Assembly (NCBI GenBank): GCA_038063315.1
Contig: JBBTVI010000042.1
Coordinates: 1 to 22,803 of the forward strand
Source of the DNA: JBBTVI01 sp038063315
Lineage (GTDB): Bacteria > Patescibacteriota > Minisyncoccia > Sungbacterales > HO2-52-23
DNA: 22,803 bases
Reading direction: 5' to 3'
This document shows positions 1 through 6,452 of the stretch, piece by piece (the stretch's first letter is position 1; each line of letters starts with the position of its first letter). A program made the translations under genes and the position numbers. The notes under the pieces were generated by a model. The model was given only the letters and a program-made list of their open reading frames with translations. It searched no databases and was not told where the DNA came from.

Positions 1-146
1 ACATACGGACCTGCGTCCTTTGTCCAGATCGTGTCTGCGGCAAGGGTGATATCCGCGACAAAAGTGGCGGCTGATGCGGGAGCGGGCAAGAGAAGATAAA
101 CGAGAAGGAAGACGGGAATTGTGTAAGATGCGGAGAGGGTTTTCAT
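1..146 (-). CDS. Exported protein, N-terminal fragment
   Basis: The ORF starts at ATG 146 and runs off the left edge, so only 48 codons are visible. It begins MKTLSASYTI, followed by a hydrophobic stretch (VFLLVYLLLPAPASA) and an AxA-type cleavage site, then ATFVADITLAADTIWTKDAG. This is a clear Sec signal peptide. The mature start (ADTIWTKDAGPY) resembles the first strand of exported parallel beta-helix proteins that are common in Parcubacteria; that family call is inference from about 20 residues. No strong ribosome binding site is seen upstream. The rest of the protein is outside the window, so function cannot be assigned. Confidence 0.7.
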   Translation of the reverse strand, partial: MKTLSASYTIPVFLLVYLLLPAPASAATFVADITLAADTIWTKDAGPY

Positions 147-190
147 GTTTTGATTATGATTGTTTTCGCAGTTATATCCTTTTGTCCGAT

Positions 191-277
191 TGTCACCCCC
201 GCGGAGGCGGGGGTCCAGGTTCTGTCTGATGGTTAGGAAGGAAAGAAACCTGGATTCCCGCCTGCGCGGGAATGACA
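191..277. repeat. Dispersed hairpin repeat R2, paired copy
   Basis: Two oppositely oriented half-elements: TGTCACCCCCGCGGAGGCGG followed by GGGTCCAGGTT, then AACCTGGATTCCCGCC and TGCGCGGGAATGACA. Each half is itself a small GC-rich hairpin and the two together form a larger one. The same family occurs at 5431, 7479, 9794, 10139 and 14811. Confidence 0.85.
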
Positions 278-428
278 AAAAAAGAAGGAGGGGCTGGCGA
301 TAAAAAAATTATCTTTTCTTCCCCATTCGTAGGAGATTTTCACGGCATACGCAAGAAAGATCAGACGCTGATTTATCCAGTACGAATCAACAGGTTATGC
401 ACAGGTTACGCAATGGGGCCTCGTAAGG

Positions 429-480
429 AGCCCACCTCCCCCAGCCTCTCCTTTGAAAGGAGGGGAAACAGGGGAGGTTT
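429..480. repeat. Purine/pyrimidine-run hairpin repeat R3-like
   Basis: CTCCTTTGAAAGGAG hairpin flanked by CCACCTCCCCCAG and GGGGAAACAGGGGAGG. It resembles the copies at 931-1003 and 14244-14320 in layout but is more diverged. The stretch 278-428 before it shows no gene or structure I can support. Confidence 0.55.
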
Positions 481-504
481 ACAATTTAGATGATTGCCTC
501 AAAT

Positions 505-535
505 AAAAAACCGCCGCTACTCCGTAGTGCGGCGG
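505..535 (-). terminator. Intrinsic terminator
   Basis: On the minus strand CCGCCGC and GCGGCGG form a 7-bp stem, with an inner CTAC/GTAG pairing, followed directly by six T residues (plus-strand A run 505-510). It would end a transcript coming from the promoter at 829-856. Confidence 0.85.
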
Positions 536-822
536 TGCTGTGCCGGTCTCGTTTGAAAGCGTATTCCGCGTCTTTGATTTTCTCGTCCTGTACTTTGTAC
601 GGACTCACCAAACGGGAATAACAGGTTTTTCTGGTTTCTATTCCCGATCCGCCCTGTCCGTAGAAAACGAAACCAATTTATATATACCCCATTTTTTCGC
701 AAACCTTTTATTTTGGGTATATATTTCTGCCCCGAGAAAAATTTAATGATGCACACGGCCTTCTTTTTTGAAGGAGACGCTTTCAATGCGAGAGGGCTTC
801 TATAACACAATTTTAATAACTA
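505..822 (-). ncRNA. Candidate structured non-coding RNA (~318 nt)
   Basis: Expected transcript between a near-perfect promoter (829-856) and an intrinsic terminator (505-535); no ORF with a credible start fits. The only minus ORF here begins with TTG and runs through the terminator. Inverted repeats suggest a folded RNA: 553-562 with 777-786 (10 bp, perfect), 545-554 with 665-674 (10 bp, one G-U), 598-604 with 656-662 (7 bp), 613-620 with 639-646 (8 bp), 680-689 with 715-724 (10 bp) and a CCTTC/GAAGG hairpin near 760-775. Segment 597-604 can instead pair locally with 585-593, so two exclusive folds exist. I cannot assign an RNA family: it does not show the conserved cores of RNase P, tmRNA or SRP RNA. 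Confidence 0.5.
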
Positions 823-828
823 AAAAGT

Positions 829-856
829 ATTATACGCCTTCTATTTTGTTTGTCAA
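829..856 (-). promoter_or_regulatory. Consensus sigma70 promoter
   Basis: Minus strand TTGACA (plus 851-856), 16-base spacer, TATAAT (plus 829-834). Both hexamers match the consensus perfectly. Start of transcription is expected near 822. A 36-bp palindrome lies 7 bases upstream of the -35 box. Confidence 0.8.
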
Positions 857-863
857 GTTTGGT

Positions 864-899
864 CTTTGCACTTAAACGCGATCGCGTTTAAGTGCAAAG
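864..899. promoter_or_regulatory. Perfect 36-bp palindrome, possible operator
   Basis: Each half reads CTTTGCACTTAAACGCGA with no spacer or mismatch; the centre is GCGATCGC. It lies just upstream of the consensus promoter at 829-856 and downstream of the gene at 1013-1615. It is followed on neither strand by a T run, so it does not look like a terminator. A dimeric protein-binding site is the simplest reading; this is inference. Confidence 0.6.
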
Positions 900-930
900 G
901 TGTATAAAAAGCGTCGTTCATGAAAAACAT

Positions 931-1003
931 GAAAAATCCCCCTTGGAAAAAGGGGGACTGCTTGTCCCGCCGTAGTTTCAACGAAGGCGGAGGAAGGATT
1001 TTC
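931..1003. repeat. Dispersed repeat R3, with terminator function
   Basis: Reads AAAAATCCCCCTTGG, AAAAAGGGGG, GCTTG, CCGTAG, then GAAGGCGGAGG and AAGGATTTT. The copy at 14244-14320 has the same order of blocks in reverse orientation. It begins within 10 bases of the stop of the 1013-1615 gene. Confidence 0.7.
932..956 (-). terminator. Intrinsic terminator after the 1013-1615 gene
   Basis: Minus strand CCCCCTT/AAGGGGG 7-bp stem with a 5-base loop, followed by ATTTTTC. It is part of the R3 repeat. Confidence 0.7.
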
Positions 1004-1012
1004 CTTGTGATT

Positions 1013-1615
1013 CTACGGATTCTTCGGAGCGTGCGCGTCCACCTCCTCGGCCGCAATGCCGTTCTCCGCAAGAATTTTATCGCGGACAAGAATTCCGATG
1101 ATGGGATAAATTTCCAGGAGATCCATCCCGGCGTTATAGGCGTAGAGTTTTATCTCCGACTTCTCAGTGTCGGAAAAAAACGCGTCAAAACAATTCCGGG
1201 CAACGTCCATTGCCGCGGTCTGGATGTCGTAGGGGTTGATGGGAGAGCGTTTCTTTACTTCCGTTTTGATATCGTCCCAGTGGTTCGCGATTTTCTCCGT
1301 GATCTTCAGAGCCGCAGAAATCTGTTCGCCTTTCTCGGTAAGCGTGATGGGGCTCTTGCGCTGCACAGTTGAATAATGCGCTTGCGCGAGATGCGCTTGG
1401 TAGAGGAGCTCCGTTGTGGCTCTCACCGCCGCGAGAGAGTCCTTGATTCCGCCGATATCGGTGTCGGTCGTTTTGTTTTTATCCTTGAAGTCCTTAAATG
1501 TCTTGGTGATGGATCCCAATTGGAACATAGCCCAAAAGGCGAAAAAGAGAATCGCAAGAAGCAAAAAAACCGCGCTGTTGAGCTCGGCTATCAGTTTTGC
1601 AATGATCGCTTCCAT
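1013..1615 (-). CDS. TM-anchored hypothetical protein with SPITLTEKGE domain
   Basis: 200 residues starting at ATG 1615. Residues about 14-32 form one N-terminal membrane segment (NSAVFLLLAILFFAFWAMF). A charged, probably coiled-coil linker follows (about 35-65), then a soluble domain with SPITLTEKGEQIS, NPYDIQTAAMDVA and GILVRDKILAENGI. The protein at 19204-19728 has the same order of elements (SPLRLTEAGE, YDVEAAAI, VYIRDKYLSEH), so the two are distant paralogues. The SPxxLTExGE segment looks like the start of a winged-helix-like fold; that is a guess and no function is known to me. The -10 box lies 9 bases before the start codon, suggesting a leaderless mRNA. An intrinsic terminator follows the stop. 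Confidence 0.85.
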   Translation of the reverse strand: MEAIIAKLIAELNSAVFLLLAILFFAFWAMFQLGSITKTFKDFKDKNKTTDTDIGGIKDSLAAVRATTELLYQAHLAQAHYSTVQRKSPITLTEKGEQISAALKITEKIANHWDDIKTEVKKRSPINPYDIQTAAMDVARNCFDAFFSDTEKSEIKLYAYNAGMDLLEIYPIIGILVRDKILAENGIAAEEVDAHAPKNP

Positions 1616-1623
1616 GGCATCAA

Positions 1624-1727
1624 TATTATATACCCAAAATGGATTTGTGAAAAAATTGGGTATATATCAACGGCGCTCGCAAAAAATGAAAATACATTTT
1701 CGCTTTTTGCTCGCTGGTTGATATAAC
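1624..1727. repeat. Two adjoining imperfect inverted repeats
   Basis: First palindrome: TATATACCC (from 1627) against GGGTATATA, flanking GGATTTGTGAAAAAATT. The same sequence with small changes occurs inverted at 680-724. Second palindrome: TATATCAACGGCGCTCGC (from 1663) against GCTCGCTGGTTGATATA (ending 1727), with complementary AAAAAATGAAAAT/ATTTTCGCTTTTT inside. The pair lies directly upstream of the 1013-1615 gene and contains its promoter. Confidence 0.65.
1625..1653 (-). promoter_or_regulatory. Promoter of the 1013-1615 gene
   Basis: Minus strand TTTTCA (plus 1648-1653), 17-base spacer, TATAAT (plus 1625-1630). The -10 ends 9 bases before the ATG at 1615, which puts the mRNA 5' end about 3 bases before the start codon. 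Confidence 0.5.
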
Positions 1728-1775
1728 ATTTTGCCGTCGGAAGCGGTATCGATGAAGGAATGGGCAATGAGGATT

Positions 1776-1986
1776 GTCATTGCGAGGACATGATGGATTG
1801 CTTCGTCGCTGCTACTCCTCGCAATGACGGATGGGTAGGGTCATTGCGAGCGACCCCGAGTTGCGAGGGCGCGCTTGGCCATCCTTAACAGATGTCATTG
1901 CGAGGAGTCCTGCTGCAGGACGACGAAGCAATCCAGCATTAAATCTCCGGAGACAAATCACGCTGTGCTGCTCCTCGCAATGACGG
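1776..1986. repeat. Dispersed repeat R1, compound copy
   Basis: Several elements of the form GTCATTGCGAGCGACCCCGA and TTGCTTCGTCG with CTCCTCGCAATGACGG in alternating orientation; GTCATTGCGAG and CTCGCAATGAC ends make it strongly palindromic. The same family is at 5201, 8083, 12664, 20849 and 22647. Together with the palindromes at 1624-1727 this fills the gene-free stretch 1616-2033; another half-element (TTGCAATGACGCC) ends near 2013. Confidence 0.85.
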
Positions 1987-2033
1987 ATAGGGTCTAACTC
2001 CTTGCAATGACGCCTGCAAGTGTTATCGCGCCT

Positions 2034-3656
2034 CTACTCTCCCGCCGGATGATCCGGGTGTGCGGGGTCAGGGTCGCGTTGTCTGTCGCGGCTGGCCGGG
2101 TCCGTTGCGTCGGAGTCCGTCTCCGCGTTGTCCTCCACAGCAGGCGGAGGCGGAGGAGGCACAATCACCTCCTCGGTTGTGGTTGCCGCCTCTGTTGTTT
2201 CCGTATTGTCCGTCGTCGCACTTCCCGTTTCGTCCATACTTCCTGCTTCGTTATTCGCACTTCGTTCGTCCGTTGTCGTAGCGCTCCCGTCTGTCGTATG
2301 GTCCGCGGTCTCGTCCTCGGTCGTCCCTCGTTCCTCGCCGCTCGTCTCTTGCCCGGTTGTCTCATCCACCGCGCTCGGTTGTTCAACGATGCCAAAGTTC
2401 ATGGGGCCGCCGCTCTGAATTGAAGACGCGCCGAGTCCAGAGCCCTCGGGAAACACGCACATCGGTCTTGTTGGATTTTCGTCTTCGTAAAACGCGTAGA
2501 TCCGCTCGGCGACATACGCCGCGTCTCTGAGCTGGGCCGTTGTGGAGGAGGGATTTGCGATAATGGCTTCCACGACGCCGAGCGCTTCCCCGACAGTGGA
2601 GTTTGCGTCAAGTCCGAGATTGTCAAACGCAGGGTCTGCGTCGTCTGCTCCGGCGATGAGCGCGTCCAGATTGAGGCGGAAAGACACGGTATTGAGCTCG
2701 TCCGCGAGCGCCATGGCTTTGGCTTTGCAGAGCCGCGCCGCATAGCCGTTCCCTCTCGGGCAGTTCGGGATCCAAAGATTGTCGCAGATGTCCGCTCCGC
2801 TGTATGAGGAGAAAACGCCGGAGAATTGAGTAGAGAGCGTCCGGACGTCGCTGGTCCAGACGGACTCCCCTTCTCCCTGCGAGCATCCTTCGTGATTGCG
2901 CCAGTAGCCGATGGAAAGAGCATTACACATCGGTTCCGGCGGTACCGGAGTAAAGCACATATTGTCCGTAGCGCCATCGCCCGAGAGTATCACGCGGAGC
3001 TCCCGCACGCCGTCGCGGTCAATGTGGACGCGCTGGTACGAGTTATCGCCGAGCGCGACAACAGGAATTTCGGCCAAAAGTCCGAAGTCGTTTTTGTAGA
3101 GTTCGATTTTCGCGCCCTCCTCGTCTATATCAAGGAGATCAATGTAGTTGACGCGCGTGGGGCTGTCGAAAAGAAATATCAGCTTGCCGCCCTGCTCCTC
3201 GCTTTTTGGAACGTCAACCAGGCCGTCGCCGTTGTCGTCGGCCGAGTTCTCGGCGACGACAAGGACATTGGCGAGTAGAGTTTTGTTTTCTCCGGGCGCG
3301 CCGGATGCGCCGCCTGCGCCGACGCCCGGGCCACCGAAGTCGGTATGGGGCGTGCCGAGGTCAACGTCGCCTCCGGTGGGACTTGCGGACCCGAATGCGA
3401 GCGCGATGTCCGGGTGCTGCCGGTTGAAATTAAACGCGCTGATGCCGACGCCCCACGGGACATATTCAGTATTGATCCGTTCCCCGGCCGGAATTGCCGC
3501 CCCGTACGCATTTGTATCAAAATTAATCTCGGTGCAGGGCGGCGGCTCGATTTTGGCCGTCACGTTGACGACATGCGCTTCAAAGCCCGCAACAAGCGGG
3601 ATGAGGGAGATTGTCGCAAGAAGCGTGAGAGCGGTGAGAGAGGATTTGTGGAACAT
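2034..3656 (-). CDS. Large exported protein sharing the FEAHV export region, GYWRNHE domain
   Basis: 540 residues from ATG 3656. This start puts a short basic head (MFHK) before the hydrophobic core; an upstream in-frame start at 3704 would add 16 residues encoded by repeat DNA. Residues 1-24 are a signal peptide ending LVAG, then FEAHVVNVTAKIE, almost identical to the exported paralogues at 5557-11505. The rest differs: residues about 157-236 are a beta-sandwich (GGKLIFLFDSPTRVNYIDLL to LSGDGATDNMCF) of a kind seen in exported proteins. Residues about 248-390 are a GYWRNHE domain with several Cys. Residues about 425-500 are a Thr/Glu/Asp-rich linker, followed by PPPPPP at 500-505 and a polar tail. 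It lacks the LCPYLSKH and VPCF motifs. Likely a surface protein or cargo using the same export route. Last gene of the central minus-strand cluster. Confidence 0.85.
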   Translation of the reverse strand: MFHKSSLTALTLLATISLIPLVAGFEAHVVNVTAKIEPPPCTEINFDTNAYGAAIPAGERINTEYVPWGVGISAFNFNRQHPDIALAFGSASPTGGDVDLGTPHTDFGGPGVGAGGASGAPGENKTLLANVLVVAENSADDNGDGLVDVPKSEEQGGKLIFLFDSPTRVNYIDLLDIDEEGAKIELYKNDFGLLAEIPVVALGDNSYQRVHIDRDGVRELRVILSGDGATDNMCFTPVPPEPMCNALSIGYWRNHEGCSQGEGESVWTSDVRTLSTQFSGVFSSYSGADICDNLWIPNCPRGNGYAARLCKAKAMALADELNTVSFRLNLDALIAGADDADPAFDNLGLDANSTVGEALGVVEAIIANPSSTTAQLRDAAYVAERIYAFYEDENPTRPMCVFPEGSGLGASSIQSGGPMNFGIVEQPSAVDETTGQETSGEERGTTEDETADHTTDGSATTTDERSANNEAGSMDETGSATTDNTETTEAATTTEEVIVPPPPPPAVEDNAETDSDATDPASRDRQRDPDPAHPDHPAGE

Positions 3657-3712
3657 ACGATTGGGTATTATGGGGTATGTATTATGAATTATGGGAGAAT
3701 GCAAAGATCCCG
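3657..3712. repeat. AT-rich palindromic repeat R4
   Basis: Runs of GGTATTATGGGGTATG, TATTATGAATTATGGG. First of several copies found between genes of the central cluster (also 4112, 4576, 5498, 6316, 9602, 11520). Confidence 0.7.
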
Positions 3713-3714
3713 TA

Positions 3715-4119
3715 TTATCCCTGTTGCCTATTCATCGCGCCCTTTTTCAATCCATTGATGAGTTTGCTGACGATGATACTTTGCTGGGCTGCGGCGGTGA
3801 ATGCCGTTGTTGCGAGGTATCCAACATCGCGCGCAATCATCAATTGGTTTTGTGTTTCTGTGAGCGATCCGATCGCGCAACTGTAAAACTGAATCTTTTC
3901 CTTCATTGAATTCCTGCTGAATCCTTCCGCGACATTCGATGTTATGGAAACCGCGGCTCGGCGTATCTGGCTGGCGAGACCGAATTGTTCCGTTTTCAGA
4001 AAATCGCTTGTCGCCTTGTAAATCATCAAAACGAATTTATGTCCTTCTCGCCAGGCGTCCAAGTCGGTAAAACTTTTGACTTTTCGTATATGATCCGTTG
4101 CGTCGCTTGTCGGTTCCAT
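3715..4119 (-). CDS. Four-helix bundle protein (23S rRNA intervening-sequence protein family)
   Basis: 134 residues, ATG 4119. Family hallmarks: VKSFTDLDAWREGHKFVLMIY near residue 14, then FGLASQIRRAAVSITSNVAEGFSR around residues 46-69, and KIQFYSCAIGSLTETQNQL. These match the four-helix-bundle family first described as ORFs inside 23S rRNA intervening sequences and later found free-standing in many genomes. Here no rRNA is nearby. Molecular function is unknown; members form pentameric helical bundles. The start lies 10 bases after the stop of the signal peptidase gene, so the two are probably co-transcribed. The length is typical for the family. Confidence 0.9.
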   Translation of the reverse strand: MEPTSDATDHIRKVKSFTDLDAWREGHKFVLMIYKATSDFLKTEQFGLASQIRRAAVSITSNVAEGFSRNSMKEKIQFYSCAIGSLTETQNQLMIARDVGYLATTAFTAAAQQSIIVSKLINGLKKGAMNRQQG

Positions 4120-4152
4120 AATTCATAATTCATTTCCCGTAATTCATTCTTT
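4112..4152. repeat. AT-rich repeat R4, short copy
   Basis: CCATAATTCATAATTCAT followed by CGTAATTCATTC, spanning the junction of the signal peptidase and four-helix-bundle genes; it encodes the last residues of the peptidase. Confidence 0.5.
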
Positions 4153-4570
4153 GCGCCATCATTGTGACGCTGCCGATGTACGGGATTTTGAACGGCCGCC
4201 CGAACATGCCCCACGCGCGGCCGACAACGCGTTCATACGCTACGGGCTCGTCTTCGGTAAAATTCGCGTCTCCTTTCGTCACGAGCGTTGTTTCGTTCAG
4301 GCGCGCGATCCGGTGGATGGTGAATCCCCCGCCCGCCGCGTTTCTCCAGACAATGATGTCGCCTGTTTTCAAGTCCTCTTTCGGCACGCCCTGGATAAAA
4401 ACAAGGGTCCCGGCGGTGAACACGGGCCACATGGAATTGGACGTGATCGCGGCCATCGGGTACGGGGTGTTGAGCGACCAGCTCAGGAATTTGGGCAGTC
4501 CGAAAAGGAGTCCGATGACGATCGCGACGTAGATGGTGAAATTAAACAGAAGTTTTTTGAGAATCTGCAC
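4130..4570 (-). CDS. sipW: Signal peptidase I, SipW/ER type (S26B)
   Basis: 146 residues with GTG start at 4570. An N-terminal membrane segment spans about residues 9-27. The catalytic Ser lies in ITSNSMWP (Ser46). The general base position has His instead of the bacterial Lys (TIHRI, His86), the mark of the SipW/archaeal/ER-type peptidases. KGDAN (Asp101) matches the conserved downstream Asp box, and TGDIIVW precedes the His box. A GRPFKIPYIG tail follows; a second, C-terminal membrane segment is not obvious. SipW-type enzymes process a limited set of exported fibre proteins such as TasA in Bacillus. Here the enzyme is encoded among five genes with near-identical export regions, which makes those its likely substrates (inference). 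The GTG start has no clear ribosome binding site. Confidence 0.9.
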   Translation of the reverse strand: MQILKKLLFNFTIYVAIVIGLLFGLPKFLSWSLNTPYPMAAITSNSMWPVFTAGTLVFIQGVPKEDLKTGDIIVWRNAAGGGFTIHRIARLNETTLVTKGDANFTEDEPVAYERVVGRAWGMFGRPFKIPYIGSVTMMAQRMNYGK

Positions 4571-4575
4571 CGTTA

Positions 4576-4665
4576 TGTCTTTGTATTATGGGATATGTAT
4601 TATGTATTATGGGTTTTTGCATTTCCCCATAATACCTAATACCAACCCCATACTTCATAACATTG
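4576..4665. repeat. AT-rich palindromic repeat R4
   Basis: TATTATGGGATATGTATTAT and TATTATGGG on one side, CCCCATAATACCTAATACC and CATACTTCATAAC on the other: a hairpin-forming copy between the signal peptidase and Ig-like genes. Confidence 0.75.
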
Positions 4666-5134
4666 GAATCTTAAACACATACACCCGTCCTTTATAAATC
4701 CGGTCAATCTCGGCCGAGGCGGGAACATACGTCGTGAAATTGACTTTGACGGTCTCGCGCGGATCTACGCGGAAGAAATTGCGGTCGTTCTCCATGAGGC
4801 CCGCGATGGAGCCGGTCTCGAACATCATGACATAGTACGGGAGGAAGGTCTTATTCGCGATTTCCACTCTCCGCACCGCGGACGTGCCGCGCGAGAGGTC
4901 GCCGAAGTCGAGCGCCCTGTCCGTCGGGTTCACGCCCACCGCTCCCTCGCCTTCAATCACGCGCACCATGGCGCGGTATTTGTTCGCGTCAAGCATGATG
5001 TAGAAGACGCAGAGAAAGACGACCGTTAAAACCCCGATGAGGATTTTGTCCTTGATTGTCAGGGGTTTGCCGGTTTGGCTTTCCCAAAATCGCGCGAAGC
5101 GCGATCCTTGCATTGGTATTGTTGTATCGTTCAT
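4655..5134 (-). CDS. TM-anchored Ig-like protein next to the signal peptidase
   Basis: 159 residues, ATG 5134. A cytoplasmic head of about 30 residues is followed by a membrane segment at about 31-47 (ILIGVLTVVFLCVFYIML). The outer part (about 60-159) is predicted all-beta: GVNPTDRALDFGDLSRGTSA, RRVEIANKT, FFRVDPRETVKVNFTTYVPA and YKGRVYVFKIP. This is the pattern of an Ig-like fold of the DUF916/COG1470 sort. I recall similar proteins beside SipW-type peptidases in CPR genomes; this needs a search to confirm. A role as membrane-anchored assembly or anchoring partner of the secreted paralogues is inference. The gene lies 84 bases upstream of the peptidase gene, in the same direction, with its own promoter candidate. 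Confidence 0.8.
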   Translation of the reverse strand: MNDTTIPMQGSRFARFWESQTGKPLTIKDKILIGVLTVVFLCVFYIMLDANKYRAMVRVIEGEGAVGVNPTDRALDFGDLSRGTSAVRRVEIANKTFLPYYVMMFETGSIAGLMENDRNFFRVDPRETVKVNFTTYVPASAEIDRIYKGRVYVFKIPML

Positions 5135-5143
5135 ATGGGTTTA

Positions 5144-5172
5144 CTTGTACAACAACTGGGAAAAAAATACAA
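5144..5172 (-). promoter_or_regulatory. Promoter candidate for the Ig-like gene
   Basis: Minus strand TTGTAT (plus 5167-5172), 17-base spacer, TACAAG (plus 5144-5149). The -10 ends 9 bases before ATG 5134, again implying a leader of a few bases. Confidence 0.4.
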
Positions 5173-5200
5173 GGGGGGGTAAAGGTAATCCTTCACAGCT

Positions 5201-5336
5201 GTCATTGCGAGCGACCCCGAGTTGCGAGAGGAAGCGCGGCAATCCTTTTCCGTCGTCATTGCGAGCCGAAGGCGAAGCAATCCAGCATTTCTGCCTTTAT
5301 GGATTGCTTCGTCGCTGCTGCTTCTCGCAATGACGG
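5201..5336. repeat. Dispersed repeat R1
   Basis: GTCATTGCGAGCGACCCCGA at the left, GTCATTGCGAGCCGAAGGC in the middle and CTTCTCGCAATGACGG at the right. It occupies the gene-free stretch 5135-5556 together with the elements at 5355 and 5431. Confidence 0.85.
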
Positions 5337-5354
5337 ACAATATAGATTGCGGAG

Positions 5355-5416
5355 CCTGTCCCGAGTCCTTCGATTGTGCTCAGGCCTTCGGCTCTGAGGC
5401 TCAGGCTCGAAGAGAT
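5355..5416. repeat. Dispersed repeat R5 (CCTGAGC...TCGAAG type)
   Basis: GCCTGTCCCGAGTCCTTCGA, GCTCAGGCCTTCGGCTCTGA and GGCTCAGGCTCGAAGAGATA. The same blocks occur inverted at 22672-22750, and a shorter form (CCTGAGCGCAGTCGAAGAG) is inside 14811-14916. Confidence 0.7.
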
Positions 5417-5430
5417 AAACTCCGACGGTG

Positions 5431-5490
5431 GTCCAGGTTCTACCTTATCCAAAAGAGATATCTGGATTCCCGTTTTCACGGGAATGACAG
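5431..5490. repeat. Dispersed hairpin repeat R2, diverged copy
   Basis: GTCCAGGTTC near the left and CTGGATTCCCG with CACGGGAATGACAG at the right. Confidence 0.7.
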
Positions 5491-5497
5491 AAAACGC

Positions 5498-5566
5498 CTT
5501 GTATTATGAATTATGAGTTTGGAATTTTCCATAATACATAATTCATATCCCATAATTCAGAATATA
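5498..5566. repeat. AT-rich palindromic repeat R4
   Basis: TATTATGAATTATGAG followed by CCATAATACATAATTCATA and CCCATAATTCAG; lies immediately downstream of the 5557-6315 gene and covers its stop codon. Confidence 0.75.
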
Positions 5567-6315
5567 CTCGTCACCTCCACCCAAACATCGCATCCGAACA
5601 CCTGGCCGGACATTCCGCGCGGAGCTTTGTAATCCTCGGCGTTGGCCAAAGGATTGTGCTTTTTCACAAAATCAGACCAGTCCTGGGCGCACTGTCCCTT
5701 GAAGCAGGGCACGGGAAGGTCGAGCGTCCACATATCTGCCGGGTCGTTGCCGATTGTCGTACCATTCGCGTCGAATTTGACGAGCTGCCCGGTGGCAAAA
5801 TCGGTATCGGGATTGTGGAACGCGGGAAGGCCGGTGTCGTTATTCGCGTTGGGCCCTGTCGAAGGGAGATTGTCCGGATGCTTGGATAGATACGGGCAAA
5901 GCGTGGGGTAGCAGTTGACGAGATATGCCTGCCAATTTGGATTATTCGGATCGTATGTTGTGCCGATTGGATCCGGAATATGGCTATGGCACCAGTCGCG
6001 CGCCGCGAGTGCGCCGCCGAGTTCCGTAACTTTCTCAGGCCGGGGCTTGGGCTTCTGCGCCAGGCGATACTCCACCCCGCGGTCGCGGGTTTGGGTCTCA
6101 CTGGAAAATGAATCGCTGAAGGAAATGAAAAACGACGACTCAAAATATTCCTGCGGGAATACGGTCCCGAATCTCAGCGACTGCGGGTGCACGAAAAGCG
6201 CGTTTTCAATCTGGGCTGTAACATTGATTACGTGCGCTTCAAACGCGGCCGCAAGGGGCAAGAGGGCGACTGTCCCGAGAAGGGCGAGCACACTGAATGT
6301 AAATTTTTTGAACAT
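5557..6315 (-). CDS. Exported paralogue, single-domain form (FEAHVINVTA family)
   Basis: 252 residues, ATG 6315. Signal peptide MFKKFTFSVLALLGTVALLP, then LAAAFEAHVINVTAQIENAL, RFGTVFPQEYF and an all-beta N-terminal part that ends with YRLAQKPKPR near residue 92. The C-terminal half has the family's Cys motifs: YPTLCPYLSKH, LPAFH, DLPVPCFKGQCAQDW and FGCDVWVEV, after which the protein ends. It is thus the minimal form, without an extra module. It is the most diverged of the four members: the SFLDEPRVDDVEY block of the others is replaced by SFSSETQTRDRGVEY. The conserved Cys probably form disulfides outside the cell. Like TasA and camelysin, the mature chain starts close to Ala-Phe, which fits cleavage by the SipW-type peptidase at 4130-4570; the relation to TasA is by analogy, not demonstrated. 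Confidence 0.88.
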   Translation of the reverse strand: MFKKFTFSVLALLGTVALLPLAAAFEAHVINVTAQIENALFVHPQSLRFGTVFPQEYFESSFFISFSDSFSSETQTRDRGVEYRLAQKPKPRPEKVTELGGALAARDWCHSHIPDPIGTTYDPNNPNWQAYLVNCYPTLCPYLSKHPDNLPSTGPNANNDTGLPAFHNPDTDFATGQLVKFDANGTTIGNDPADMWTLDLPVPCFKGQCAQDWSDFVKKHNPLANAEDYKAPRGMSGQVFGCDVWVEVTSIF

Positions 6316-6452
6316 GCTGTTTTGTATTATGGGGTTTGTATTATGTATTACGACGGAAGATGTATTATGGGGTTTGTATTATGTATTATGGTTTTTTTGT
6401 TTTTGCCGTATTTCATTTCCCATAATGCATAATTCATACCCCATACTTCATG
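6316..6452. repeat. AT-rich palindromic repeat R4, expanded copy
   Basis: Contains a direct duplication of TATTATGGGGTTTGTATTAT (near 6324 and 6362) plus the complementary arm CCCATAATGCATAATTCAT. It is the longest R4 copy. Confidence 0.75.

Noticed and set aside
572..612. Hammerhead-ribozyme-like string on the minus strand (GGTGAGTCC...GGACGAG)
   Set aside because: It resembles the CUGAUGAGUCC...GGACGAAA core, but conserved A6, C3 and A14 positions differ and no proper stem III or cleavage triplet arrangement is found.
517..810. 97-codon minus-strand ORF in the orphan RNA
   Set aside because: TTG start without ribosome binding site, reads through the terminator hairpin; composition fits structured RNA.
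920..1372. 150-codon plus-strand ORF
   Set aside because: Starts in a repeat and runs antisense to the TM-anchored gene that has a paralogue elsewhere in the window.
1776..1986. CRISPR array
   Set aside because: The repeated units alternate in orientation, are not evenly spaced and match repeats elsewhere in the window; no cas genes.
3657..3704. Upstream start for the 2034-3656 gene at 3704
   Set aside because: It would add 16 residues encoded by the R4 repeat before the signal peptide; the ATG at 3656 gives a normal short basic head.
5037..5509. Several overlapping ORFs of 60-113 codons
   Set aside because: All are translations of repeats R1, R5 and R2 (for instance CHCERPRVARGSAAIL); such peptides recur at each repeat copy.
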